Source: Mesostigma viride (taxonomy: Eukaryota; Streptophyta; Mesostigmatophyceae; Mesostigmatales; Mesostigmataceae). From it: DNA of 57,500 bases. Below the pieces are notes generated by a model. The model did not search any database. It worked only from the letters and a program-made list of their open reading frames with translations, and had not been told where the DNA came from. Below, piece by piece: positions 1 to 11,033 of the stretch. The stretch's first letter is position 1, and each line of letters opens with the position of its first letter. The DNA lies in assembly GCA_009746045.1 (NCBI GenBank), contig RPFO01000643.1, positions 1,212,089-1,269,588 of the forward strand, written 5' to 3'. The position numbers were made by a program, and so were the translations under genes.

Positions 1-490
<490 letters not shown>

Positions 491-3400
491 GTTTCCTCCC
501 TGTACGTAGGGAGAGGGCTCCCTACCTTTGTGGGGGGGGGAGGTGTTACGTCGCGTAACTTTTGTTGTTGTTACGGACGTAAATTAGGTCCTTTGTTGCC
601 TAGCTCAGCCATTCCGGAACAGTTCGCTGACTTTCCTAGGCTTACGTGTAGTTAGGACCTTAAATTGGCCGGTCGGTACCGGGCCTTGTGACGTGGCAAT
701 TGTACAGTATGGTGGTTCGGTGCAGTCGCGCCGCGCAGCGTACTTTAGTAGTGGTCCTTTTAGTATCCTCCGTGTGAACCTTGTGGACATGCGTTGGTCC
801 TGTAGGCAAGGGTCGATGTCGGCCCGAGCATACAAAAAGGTCGGCGATCATTTATGCAGCAGTTGTCCTTCGTGAATTGCACCCGGCGTGTGTTAATGAA
901 TTAGCACATATTAGCTAGGGTCATGGCAGTGTAGTATTGTTTCCTTCGTAGTACCCTGGTTTTATTCGGTATATGGCGTATTATAATGGAATGCATTGAG
1001 AAGCAGAGTCGTCACGTCCTAGGTCTTATAGCCAATATAGCTCCTCACTCCTAGGTATGTGCATCCTCACTAGTTTAGGTAAGGTTAGGCGAGGTGTTTG
1101 GGATAGAGTAGAGCCAGGGCGTAACACCACGTGTGGCCAGGCCACTCAGTAGCGCCCCAGCGTGTCCGTCCGGGGTGGAATTGATGGTTTTTATGCAAGA
1201 GCATTGTGTAGCCCCAATCTGCCGTGTACTCGTAAAGGCCTTTTACAATTCTGCTATCACCCTGATTTAGTACCGACCCAGCCAAATTCCACTGGATCCA
1301 ATGACAACATGTCAAGACGGGTTGCTCCCACATGTAGCCAAATAATAGCAGCGTCGGGAAGGTTGGGGTTGGGTTGGTATAGGCAAATGATTGTTCAAGG
1401 GACCAAGTGTAAGGTACAACCCGAATCCGGTGGCATAGGTGAGTGGGGAGGAACAAAACTACAGTTGTAAGTTGAGCCTGACAGCCGTTATCAGTGGCCA
1501 CTCAACTGAACGGCGCCAGTAATTGAATGTGCAGCGGGTTCCAGGGCGGGGGAGTTCTGCGATCAACTTCCCCGATCATGTTGCGGTCATCGTGCTGTAG
1601 GGACAAAAGCAGCACCATTGGCACCACTTTATAGGGGGCATGGGGGGATGAAGTCATGAGTGTGTGCCAGCGGGGGGGTATGGCTTGTACTAGCGCGGCC
1701 CAAGCAGCATAAGTAGGCACTATATTGGGGACCCAGGCAGCCAGTTCATTATATGAGGCGGAAATATACCCATTTTCCGGGTAAATGGGTATTTTTATTA
1801 ACCAATAGGAATATCATTAGGTGAAGAGGTACCACGTATCGACCAGCAGCGGAAATATACCCATTTCCCCGAAACCCCAGCAATCTTGGCGCCAATGACA
1901 CTAAGCCACGCGGCGCACGACCTTCAGTTTGCGCCGGTTGAGGTGCAAGTGCACCGTACTGTACAGGAATCTTTTTAATCAGGCGGAGCCAATTTTCGGA
2001 AGAACCGTTAGGTTCGCCAGAATTGGCGAAGCTTTTAAGGCCGTACACGTGAGAAAACATAGGAATAGCCGAATAGGGGATGAAAAATCCGTCCATCCAT
2101 CCATCCATCCATACATCCACCGAATTTGTCCCGAATTGGCAACCAAAGGGTGAGGTTCTTCCGAAAATTGGCCCCTCCGTAGAGTTTCAACGGGCAAGTT
2201 GCAAACACGCACGTTACTTGATTTTAACAACGCTCGAGATCGGCGCCGGTTGATAGGTATGAGAGGAAGCCGATCACGTACCTTGTCCTGTATTCGGCAA
2301 GTATGTATTGTGAATGGTGACGCCCTCTTGGAGGGGCGTTGCATGCCATGGTTCGTTTGAATAGCTTGGCTTCCTCAGCATCTAGAGACAATGCACGCAT
2401 ATCTGCACGTATTTTTCCCGCCTATCGGTTGCGTCAAACCTACTTAGCGGCATCCGTTGGGCATAGTTGCATCTTAGAATAGTGTCATGGACATTTACGA
2501 AGGTAGAGCATTTGGTGGCAGCTGATCGAAATGGTCAAATCCAGGGGCCTTGGAAGCCCAGCTCATTGTAGCGATTGCTGCTGAACGCGCCGCTCTGCAT
2601 TTTGGCTCTGGCGACCTTGAAAAGTGTCTGGAGTCCTACATGACATCGATGGTTCGTTGGTATATAGGCTCTCTTGGAATTCCGACTAATACCCGCAGCC
2701 CGTTTCATGATTCAGCATCGCCTTGACCTTGTTTAGAGGGTGTTGTCTAGCTCGGAATTGCTTTTCGCTGGAACTCTGGGGTGACAAGAGTTGTTGATCT
2801 TGCAGCTCGGTAGGCAAATTCAGAGAGATATGCGTTGATGGCAGTTGGCAAGGGGGAATGTACCACAGATTTTTGTTAAGCCCGATACCTATAATCTGCA
2901 AGCATTAGGGCGATCGGCTACTTTTAGCGCATAGCCCAGGATACTGACTCGTCAGAGACAGCCATTTGTGTTAATCAAGTCGGTGCTAACACAGGTAGTG
3001 TGTGGCCATAGATCGGCGAATGGGGAGCACGACGTAAAACTCAGTAATGATTGGCGGCAACGCATTTTTGGTAGAAAGAAAGAACGTTCATTCACGGACG
3101 GATGGGATCATGAGAAGGACCGATTTATGGTGCATGAGACCCCCCGAAAAGCATAGCCTGGCCACCAAGTTGATGGCACCACGTGGAGAATTTTCTCAAG
3201 CGTTTTCCAAACCAGAATGGGATGTTGTGGAGATGTGATGCTACAAAGAGCTCCCACGAGAGCGAGTATTTACGAGGATAGCAATTGCTTGGGCTTAATT
3301 GCTTCAGGAGCAGAAGACAGATTTAGATGTTTGGCTGTCGTGGACCAGCGTTGATTCGCTTGTAGTTTTTGGTGCATCATCCCTGATCCACGCACAGCCT

Positions 3401-3508
3401 GCGACCCAGATCTGTGTGTTGCTCAAGATCTGACTGCCAGGGGGTTCATCCAGCCAAGCCAGCACATAATTGCAGGCTAACATGACAAAATTGGAATCTA
3501 CCCTACGA
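491..3508. other. No supported gene
   Basis: About 3 kb of mixed composition with only short, unrelated open frames. None shows a recognisable domain or splice structure. It contains a short (CCAT)n run near 2093-2113. The base composition is lower in GC than the coding regions further right. Confidence 0.6.
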
Positions 3509-3555
3509 GGGGGTGGCTGCTCTTTAGCCTTGCGAAGCTAAAGAGCGGCACCCCC
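3509..3555. repeat. Imperfect inverted repeat (hairpin)
   Basis: The left arm GGGGGTG..GCTCTTTAGC is matched by a right arm GCTAAAGAGC..CACCCCC across a loop of about 7 nt, with one bulge or mismatch. It is followed by the short direct repeat GGTCACTGTA. It could be the remnant of a small inverted-repeat element or a structured RNA; nothing else in the window copies it. Confidence 0.5.
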
Positions 3556-3636
3556 TGGTCACTGTACTGGTCACTGTAGCCCTTCGATGGTTGCCTGCCG
3601 AAGCTAAAGAATGGTACCTGGTTCTAATGTATATCA

Positions 3637-3745
3637 TTGGCGCCGAGAGGTGGACCCTCACAGTCAACCTGGAGAAAAAGCTGGACGGCGCGGTCACCAA
3701 CTAATATGTTGCGGTCAATTTTCCGTGTGGCCTGTGCCGCACACG
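3637..3745 (+). pseudogene. Fragment of LINE reverse-transcriptase C-terminal region
   Basis: Translation gives GAERWTL.. and then ..KKLDGAVTN/MLRSIFRV across a frame change. It matches the ETWTL...LDGAV..MLRSIFRV segment of the family C ORF2 near 43210-43310. It is a short, frameshifted relic whose right side runs directly into a pyrimidine tract. Confidence 0.65.
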
Positions 3746-4027
<282 letters not shown>

Positions 4028-4282
4028 GTATACCAAACAAACCGCGCACGAATGCATGAACATGTTGCTGCAGTATGGGATCGCGGGGCAGAGTAGAATT
4101 ATAAGTTTTAATGGCTGAATTTGAATGTCTCATCTTTGCCTGGCCAGGCCCACACATTTTTCTTTCACATCATACCGGATGTGACGTTGTGTTTACAATA
4201 CACTGTGCTCATGCAGAGCACTGATCGGGATTCAACGGCAGCTCAGCGAGCAAGACAGGGCTCCTTATAATGCAGGGCCACT

Positions 4283-5452
4283 ATGCAGCATTGGGGGCGA
4301 AATTTGCTTCTTTGTCTCGCGACATTGGCAACATGCATGTGGATTGTGAGGCCGGTGGCATGGAACCGGAATGGGGAAATGTTGCCACTATCTTGCCCAG
4401 AGATTGCAGCGGAGTGGGCAAAGTGGCTACGGTCGTTCCCCAAAGGATTTGAGCAGGATTGCTCCATCGGCAAGCACGTGCGGACTGCACGCCGGACAAA
4501 CTCCCTCGGATGTGCGCCGTATCAGCTTTTGGACGACTTCAGCTGGGTGCACCGTGCAAATGCAAGCTGGGTGCCAACATCATTAGGATCCCAGTACAGG
4601 CGTCTGCTTCACCGGGCAGCACAGAACAAGCAAGCAAGTCTGCTGCGGTGCAAATGCCGGGACCCATTTTCCAATGCCGCAGAGCTTGAGCTGGATACTG
4701 TGAAGATGATCTTGTTTGAGGCGCTGTGTGAGGAGGCAAGGATGGAGGAGGTGCTGTACAAAGCGGAGCCGCTGGTCCAGCTCACCAGGGGTTCTAGCGG
4801 GAATGAAATCCTTATGGTGGGGAACTCTGCAAGTTTGCAAGACCCTGGGACACCTGCACGCGGGACCCTCATTGATTCGTATCCCGTGGTTGTACGATTC
4901 AATTTGCGTTGGCGGGAAGATATGGCACCGTTTGTTGGTTGGAAGAGGGATGTGTGGGTTGCGAATGACTACCATGATACGTGCGGCTGCTTGAAGTCGG
5001 GGTGTTGCACCCCTGAGCAGGAAGAACTTTTGTGGCAGGTTATTGGCAGTAATTGCTCTCTTATTCTTGGAAAGTTACCGCCACCGGGTATGTCGAAAGC
5101 CATTCATGCCAACGTTCAGTTTGCCACGTTTGGTATTTCTGCCAGTACCATCAACTACTGGTTGTGGCTGGAGGGAATGCAGCATCCAGAATTCCAGACG
5201 CTGCTTAGTCCAATTTTGCACACTCGCACAGGCATGCAAACCATATTTTTAGCTGTGGCGTCTGGCTTAAGGACAACCATAGTGGGTTTTGATATCGGCA
5301 ACGTCTTGCATAGGGACCTTTACCAAGTGATAGATGAAAGAGAGGGAAAAAACAGAGCTTATGCTCCTCTTCGAAAGTTCAGAAGTGAGACTAATATACT
5401 TATTGAGATGGTTAAGGCTGGGCTGTTGCATGTCTTGCCATTAATTAATTAA
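4283..5452 (+). CDS. GT29 (sialyltransferase-like) glycosyltransferase, type II Golgi protein
   Basis: The frame encodes 389 residues without introns. Residues about 5-24 form a single hydrophobic segment after a short basic start, as expected for a type II Golgi anchor. Residues 176-209 (ILMVGNSASLQDPG..GTLID..PVVVRFN) resemble the GT29 large sialylmotif, which binds CMP-sugar. Residues 313-338 (HTRTGMQTIFLAVASGL...GFD) resemble the small sialylmotif. The end (LRKFRSETNILIEMV) resembles the very-small motif, usually H-x4-E; here E369 is kept but the His position looks like Arg364. The family transfers sialic acid or related keto-sugars; the substrate of algal members is not settled. The last residues and the TAA stop lie in an AATTAATT repeat that begins a retroelement tail, so the natural C-terminus may have been replaced. 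The start is the first Met before the anchor. Confidence 0.82.
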   Translation: MQHWGRNLLLCLATLATCMWIVRPVAWNRNGEMLPLSCPEIAAEWAKWLRSFPKGFEQDCSIGKHVRTARRTNSLGCAPYQLLDDFSWVHRANASWVPTSLGSQYRRLLHRAAQNKQASLLRCKCRDPFSNAAELELDTVKMILFEALCEEARMEEVLYKAEPLVQLTRGSSGNEILMVGNSASLQDPGTPARGTLIDSYPVVVRFNLRWREDMAPFVGWKRDVWVANDYHDTCGCLKSGCCTPEQEELLWQVIGSNCSLILGKLPPPGMSKAIHANVQFATFGISASTINYWLWLEGMQHPEFQTLLSPILHTRTGMQTIFLAVASGLRTTIVGFDIGNVLHRDLYQVIDEREGKNRAYAPLRKFRSETNILIEMVKAGLLHVLPLIN

Positions 5453-5571
5453 TTAATAATTAATTAATCAAGAACATATTTCCGTTGGGAGCATACGTAA
5501 CACATATCCCTGAGAAGGGGCATATGGTTTCTAATACATTCTGAGCTACAACCTCTTGCCATAGACGTGGT
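5453..5571 (-). mobile_element. 5'-truncated family A retroelement tail
   Basis: Read on the minus strand this is the 3' UTR end seen in full at 8850-8935 and 42170-42260. It runs through CATATGCCCCTTCTC, then the CTCC-type hairpin region (here decayed to TTCCGTTGGGAG on the plus strand), and finishes in (AATT)n. The AATT tail supplies the stop codon of the GT29 gene to its left. Confidence 0.75.
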
Positions 5572-5629
5572 TAATTAAATTAAATCATAACATGAATCCG
5601 TTGGGAGGTCATGTAGCACGTATTCCATG
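5572..5629 (-). mobile_element. Family C retroelement 3' end, truncated
   Basis: AACATGAATCCGTTGGGAGG and then TCATGTAGCAC..ATTCC match the tail of the C copy at 43925-43970. Only the terminal 45-50 bases remain before an abrupt join to family B RT sequence. Confidence 0.65.
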
Positions 5630-7021
5630 GACCCGCCAACTACCGCGGAGTCTGCATCCAGAGCGCCGCACTCAAGTTGTTCATGCGCATGATTCTCAAC
5701 CGCCTTCGTTCTGCTCTCGACCGTCACCTTGGGGAGAGTCAAATGGGCTTTCGTCCTGGGCTCAACACCGTCATGGCCATCTTCGTCGCGCGCCGCTTCT
5801 TCGAGGAAATCGCTCTCCTGCAACCTGGTTACCTGGTGAGTTTCCCGCTATCCTGATCTTCGTCGACGTCATCAAGGCTTTTGATTCAGTCCTCTGGGCC
5901 ACTCTATGGGCTGTCCTTGCTCGCGCTCGCGTCCCCACTCCCCTGATTACCGTCATCCGCACACTGTATGAGGGGTCGACCACTTCGGTGCGCACTCAAC
6001 ACGGCTTTACCCCGCCGTGCCCACTGCAGACCGGCGTCTGGCAGGGTTGCGTCCTGTCGCCGTACCTGTTTATTATTGTAGTGCCTTATGTTATGCGCCA
6101 GGCACGTGCCCCCTTTGCTAGCATTGCAGGCCGTGCCCCTGGCCTAGGGATCACGAACGAGCTTGGGAAAGGGTGGCCGACTAACAAGCAGAATTTACTA
6201 GCTGACCTCATTTATGCCGACGACATCACGCTCATAGAGAAGCCGGTGTCTGCCCAACTTTGGCTGGACTGCCTGGCGCTCGCGGCTCGGGCGGTTGGTC
6301 TAGAAATCAGCCCCAAAACGGAGCCCCTGGCTCTGGGCATGGCAGGGCCCCCGCCCACACTCCGCCTCTTAGACGACACCGAGGTCAACTACCCTACTTC
6401 AGGCCGCTTCAAGCTGCTCGGCAGTTGGCTTCCCGACTGCGAGGACGACCTGACTACTCGGATCGGCATGGCGTGGGCGCAACTCCATGACCACCGCCGC
6501 TGGTGGAGCAACTCCGCCCTACCCCTGATCATCTTGAAAGCCGTAACCTCTTCAAGGTCGTCATGCTGATGATCCTGACCTACGGCGCCGAGACCTGGAC
6601 ACTGACGCACGAGCTGTAGCAACGACTCGACGGCAACGTCACCAAGATGCTGCTCAAGGCCCTTAACATCCCCTTTGGTTTGCACATTAGTAATGAGGAT
6701 TTGTACGCTGATTTGTCCTATGTTTCCCACACTGTTAGGCACACATAGGCGCCTGGGCCTAGCCGGGCACCTGGCCCGCACAGATCAGGTAGACACATCA
6801 GATAGACTAGCCGGCACCAAGCCCGCCCAGCCTGGGCGTAATGCCCTCACCTGGCGTGCCCCACCTGGGCCGCGTGCGGCAGGGCCGCCACCCGTGGACT
6901 TTTCGTGATAGACTCGGCATGGACATGACAGTGCTACACTAGACGTGACGGGCTCACACCCGGGCAGCCTCCTGTTTGTCTGTAATATGGAGCCAGATGG
7001 TACGCAAGTGGAGATTGCCAC
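5630..7021 (+). pseudogene. Family B LINE ORF2: reverse transcriptase, broken
   Basis: The RT starts at the fingers region (NYRGVCIQSAALK, then GESQMGFRPGLNT), encoded in the frame of position 5632. It shifts frame near 5845 into IFVDVIKAFDSV (motif A, catalytic Asp) and GVWQGCVLSPYLF. Motif C is YADD at 6213-6224. After 6569 the C-terminal part (TYGAETWTL..LDG..VTKML..GLHISNEDLY) continues in other frames, with a stop codon near 6615. The endonuclease region is missing and the B 3' end is absent. It is a dead 5'- and 3'-truncated copy. RT motif order and spacing are those of non-LTR (LINE) elements. Confidence 0.85.
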
Positions 7022-8941
7022 GAGCCACGAGCCACGAGGTAGCCATGGCTGACGGCGGAGCTCATAACTTTCACGTTTGAGCACCGAATTCAGCCGTGAA
7101 TATCACTATCGCTTCGTCTTTCTAAGACGCACATGCTGATATAATTTTCCGAATCTAAAACGCAATATAGTGACGAGCAAACGTCTGTCGACGCAACGCA
7201 GTTTGGCGGATGCGCTCGCCCATGAAAATGCGACAGCTGCGGCTGCAGCTTTGCCAGCTCCGGCAGGCAGCGGTGACACTAGTCGTGCACTGGTGGTCGC
7301 CCAGCAACCTCCCGGGCTCCATGCCTCGCCATCGGCATCGCCTGACCCTAAACGCGCCCGCTCCGCCGACAAAATAGGCGGGTCTTCACGCCCCTCGGAA
7401 CCGCGCTGTCGGCTCCAACCTTTCCAGGTCGATGATCACGACTGGACCAACATGTCTCCGGCCGTGCTCTGCACTGCATCTTCTTCGGGGACTACGCCTC
7501 GCTTTACGACCTGTGCCTCCATCTCCACGACAACAATCGCCTCCTCCTCCCGGACGGCCGCCGATGGAACGACATCCGCCTGCTGTTCGGGTGCGCTCGC
7601 CCTCAAATCCAGCATACCATCCTCAACTCCCTTCTCCAGCGCTCTGACGGCGAGATCTGGGCTCCATCCATCTCCGCCCCCGCCCCGTTCCATCCTCACG
7701 GAAGCCTTTCAGCACGTGACCCCCCTTGCTGCTGACGTCGCAGCAAATATGGGTGGTCCGCTGGCTGCTGAACTTCCTCACCTCACCGCCACCTCCACTG
7801 CCATTTCCGCCTCCACTGCCGACATCAAAGCCCAGCTCCTCGACCTCGACCACCGCCTTCAAGCCACCGCCAACGCCCTTGAGAGCTTGCATGACACCGC
7901 CGGCCTCACTGCCCAGGCGGTGAAGGACATCGCCGCCCAGCCGGCGCCTGCTGGCCCGGCCGGCGATGCTCCCTCCACCTGGGCGGACTTGCTTAAGCAG
8001 CACACCACCTCCACCACCTCCACCATCTCGGCACAACTCAAGCAACAAGCCCTCGACCTTCGCGAGGAAGCCGACATCGCCCGGCACAGCCACAATGTCA
8101 TCGTCAAGCACTTCGACCAGCCGGCAGGTGAGACCTCCACGAGCCTTCTTGAGGCATTTAAGCGCGACATTTTTGCCCCCATGCTACTCACTGGTGAGCT
8201 GGACATGTCGGCTGTCCGCCTCCCCCGCGCGCGGGGGAAGGCTGGCCCGGCACCCGTGCTCCTCACCTTTAAGTACATGGCGGACAAGCTGGCGTTCCTT
8301 AAATGCCGCAAGAAGCTCTCGAGGACTCGCTTCACGCTGGACGACGACTTGACCCTGGCCCAGCAACAGCGGCGACGCGAGCTATGGCCGACCTACCTTC
8401 AGCTCCGGCAGAGCGCAGGGGGGAAGCCGGTATACTGGAGGGGGGCGGTCATCCACCTTGACCACAAGCCCTGGCAGCCCCCTCCTGCCACCTCAGACTA
8501 GGGAATCCATACCAGTAGTGTATAGATTAGTCAGGCTTAGCCTAGCATGTGGCCCACGCGCATGTGCGCCCATAATGGCCCCCATGGATGTTGCCTTCAG
8601 AATTTAGCCAAGCCATGCCTATAATGGGACCCCCATGGATGTTGCATTAAGAATTTAGCCATGCTATGCCTATGCAAAGAGATGCTCTCTGTCGAGAAGC
8701 CATGCCCTAGCCCTTGTATAGCCATGATGATCTATCTCCCCCGTGCCAGGATCCCCTTAGCTGGGTTGAACCTGAGACAGCATGGTGGTGCCGGTGCCCT
8801 TGAGGCACTTCGAGCAAGTGTTGCTTACATTCCACTCTTGCAGGAAGTAGCCTAGAATATATTAAAAGCCATATGCCCCTTCTCCGGGATATGTGCTACA
8901 TATACTCCCAACGGAGTTATGTTTCTAATTAATTAATTAAT
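7022..8941 (+). mobile_element. Family A ORF1-only retroelement, copy A1
   Basis: The 5' leader (7022-7169) matches the leaders at 38450-38600 (minus) and 40270-40418. It is followed by ORF1 and a tail of about 430 bp ending in the CTCC-CAAC-GGAG hairpin, TTATGTTTC and (TTAA)n. Its 5' end abuts broken RT sequence of family B. The tail holds a near-duplicate block (8565-8660). No target duplication could be assigned for this copy. Confidence 0.8.
7170..8501 (+). CDS. L1-type ORF1 protein of element A1 (start codon lost)
   Basis: The open frame encodes 443 residues homologous to the 477-residue ORF1 at 40419. The N-terminal 200 residues are low-complexity and Ser/Thr/Ala/Pro-rich. A helical stretch (LLDLDHRLQATANALESL) could form a coiled coil. 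The C-terminal 150 residues resemble the RNA-binding region of L1 ORF1p (VRLPRARGKAG..VLLTFKY, then FTLDDDLTLAQQQRRRELWP). The ATG used by the other copy reads ACG here, so the frame opens only with a GTG; translation is doubtful. Such proteins coat retroelement RNA in the cytoplasm. Confidence 0.7.
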   Translation: MTSKRLSTQRSLADALAHENATAAAAALPAPAGSGDTSRALVVAQQPPGLHASPSASPDPKRARSADKIGGSSRPSEPRCRLQPFQVDDHDWTNMSPAVLCTASSSGTTPRFTTCASISTTTIASSSRTAADGTTSACCSGALALKSSIPSSTPFSSALTARSGLHPSPPPPRSILTEAFQHVTPLAADVAANMGGPLAAELPHLTATSTAISASTADIKAQLLDLDHRLQATANALESLHDTAGLTAQAVKDIAAQPAPAGPAGDAPSTWADLLKQHTTSTTSTISAQLKQQALDLREEADIARHSHNVIVKHFDQPAGETSTSLLEAFKRDIFAPMLLTGELDMSAVRLPRARGKAGPAPVLLTFKYMADKLAFLKCRKKLSRTRFTLDDDLTLAQQQRRRELWPTYLQLRQSAGGKPVYWRGAVIHLDHKPWQPPPATSD

Positions 8942-9049
8942 GGATGGATGGGTGCAAACAGTCCTACCGGTCTAATCTATCTACAGCAGCTGCCTACGAC
9001 ATCTATCTAACAGCATTCTAACTACAACATCTATCTAGACAGCCTCACG

Positions 9050-9199
9050 CTGCCCTAGGGGAGCTGTCTGGCGTGCCTCCTGCGGGTTTGCACACGCGGG
9101 CGCTTCCCCACTGGGGGGGGCTCGTTGTCCTCTATGACCTGGGCCCACTTGGCCTTGTCCATCATCTTCGTCCAAATCACGGAGAGGCCTTGGCCCCCC
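9050..9199 (-). pseudogene. Family C ORF2 3' end, part 1
   Basis: Reverse complement of 43565-43710: it encodes the C-terminal IWTKMMDKAKWAQVVEDNE..VGKRPRVQTRG region and 3' UTR. It is split from its other half (9350-9445) by a family B insertion. The adjoining 8942-9049 holds only short tetranucleotide runs and unassigned sequence. Confidence 0.75.
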
Positions 9200-9349
9200 A
9201 TTAATTAATTGACTGCGTCACGTGAGCATAAGTCCTCAGTGGGAGGGGAACATGGGATGGAATGGATGGTATAAGCTATCTAGGTCCTAGTTACAGGGGT
9301 GTGGGCACCGCGGCCCGAATCGCTATGAATGCCATACTTGGTCACACCA
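9200..9349 (-). mobile_element. 5'-truncated family B insertion with 8-bp target duplication
   Basis: A 150-bp copy of the last part of B (GTGTGACCAAGTATGGC through GAGGACTTATGCTCACGTGACGCAGTC) and a short AATT tail lie inside a family C ORF2. The flanks are GGCCCCCC at 9192-9199 and again at 9350-9357, present once in the uninterrupted C copy near 43550. This defines B's 3' end and shows target-primed insertion. Confidence 0.85.
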
Positions 9350-9445
9350 GGCCCCCCATGTCCTCTACTAGCTGGTCTTTGAAGGTGCGGGCCTTGCGGC
9401 GTCTATAACATCACTGGGCCCGGCCCACGTCAGGAGGTGCCGGCC
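9350..9445 (-). pseudogene. Family C ORF2 3' end, part 2
   Basis: Reverse complement of about 43465-43560, continuing the C copy interrupted at 9199. It ends near GCCGGCCAGGCTGGGCT. Confidence 0.75.
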
Positions 9446-10766
9446 AGGCTGGGCTGGATATGGATATGTGTTAGATATGCTCCCAACGGAGATATTCTGA
9501 TTTGGCACGCCGCAAAGGAGATATCAAAGAGACAACCAGCGCAGGCCAGAAATCGGGAGAATCCGGACATGTTCTTAATTAATTAATTAATGATTTCCGG
9601 CCCACTAGCTAGCTTTGATAATGTCCTGCACATGTGCATGCAGCCCAAGCGGAGAATTTAATTGGAAACACAATACTTCTTATAATTTCATTACAAATAT
9701 GTTTGCCAGTGTGTGGCACCACAAAAATTGGCTTTTCTAAAAGCGCGCTTGGGTATGCACCCATGCAGTGCGCCCATGTAAGCAAAGACCCTACTCATAT
9801 GCCGCCTCCAATGTATGGCAGGCATCGAAAAAGTACAATCAAACACACAATTCTACAATCTAAGCGCAGCGTGCTTCTCTGCAGTGTAAGGCACATTGCT
9901 TGCACTCTGCGTAGCAGATGAGAAGACACCAAGCTACTGGCATGCTCTCTGGGCTGGCAGCCAATAATAGTAGCCCACGGGGGTCTATACAAAGAACACT
10001 GCATGAGCAAGTACGTGTGTGCTGTAGTTTGGGGCCTCACATCGCACCCTTAAACCATGCAATTACCAAACCCTCTCTGGAAATGTGTACACACGTTCGA
10101 CGAGAAGAATGCCAGGCAAGTTTTGTTACGTGGGAGGTCATGGGCAACCTCGCAACCACCACCCTGCCGAAGGGCGGGCTATAAACAGTTGTGGGCCCTC
10201 AGCCATTGAAAAAAATTTTCTGCGACCGAAATACGAATATGCGTCACATGCCCGTGGCACATCGCTGGCCGCCCCGTAGCTGGGACCCTGGTCATGGGCA
10301 GCCATGTCAATTGCCGCATCATACCTTGAGTGCCTATGATTCTGGGCGATCATGGAATCCATCACGTGACGTAATCCACGATCAGCTCAGAGGCGTTTCA
10401 CCAAGCGACCATCGCCAGCTGTGTAGGGCTCGATCACTGCGGAGTCCAAGCCCTGGGATCAGCCAGGCAGGGCGCTGGCCCCTGTTCCCTGGCCAACCCC
10501 CCCGCACAAAGGCAGATGTGGGTCCCCGCTACCATACGGAAGGCATGACTGAATTCCAGACTTGATGACGAATGATGATAATAAGTGTGTTAGGAGCCAA
10601 CCGGAGCCATCACCTCCCATGGCCCAAGAACAAGACCTGGTGCGAAAATGAACGCCCCAGTGCTTCGGCTAGAGAGTAAAAAGACAAAAAAAACTTTTCA
10701 TGATGCGCTACAGTGTTTGGGATCGCTCGCTGACATAATCGCTGGGCCGGCCGCTGACGTCACACA
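9446..10766. other. Repeat scraps, then no supported gene
   Basis: 9470-9500 holds an A/C-type tail scrap (GCTCCCAACGGAGATATT). 9494-9518 matches the end of repeat T, and 9525-9572 matches the end of repeat S (AACCAGCGCAGGCCAGAAATC). The rest, to the last CW-gene exon, shows no coding signal; part of it should be the 3' UTR of the minus-strand CW gene. Confidence 0.55.
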
Positions 10767-11033
10767 TCACGAGCCAATCTGGTCGTACGCCCTGCGCGCG
10801 GCTGCGATGAGGTCATCCATGCGGCCCTCCATCGCTGCCCCAGCGTCCACCGACGACAGCACCGCCAGCTGTCCCGCCGCGTCCAGCGACGTGCGCGGCG
10901 CGGCACCACTAGCGCCGTTACTGCCATCGGCCCTGTTGTCGGTGGGCGGATGGCTGTGGAGGTAGTCGGCGGCGCGCGCCATGCTGCTGGCGCACGCGGC
11001 CCAGGCCTCCACCAGCTTCTGCACGCACTCCAT
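10767..11033 (-). CDS. CW-domain gene exon 10 and stop
   Basis: After CAG in phase 0: MECVQKLVEAWAACASSMARA through ..DDLIAAARRAYDQIGS and a stop, 88 residues. Two amphipathic helices flank a Gly/Ser-rich linker. The TG-rich microsatellite at 11050-11190 lies in the preceding intron. Confidence 0.72.
   Translation of the reverse strand: MECVQKLVEAWAACASSMARAADYLHSHPPTDNRADGSNGASGAAPRTSLDAAGQLAVLSSVDAGAAMEGRMDDLIAAARRAYDQIGS

Noticed and set aside
4243-4975. Several minus- and plus-strand frames over the GT29 gene
   Set aside because: Shadows of the 389-residue frame, which alone carries the sialylmotifs and anchor.
5592-6569. Intact reverse transcriptase of 325 residues
   Set aside because: The first 85 codons are in the wrong frame; the true RT fingers region is read one frame over, and a stop codon follows near 6615.
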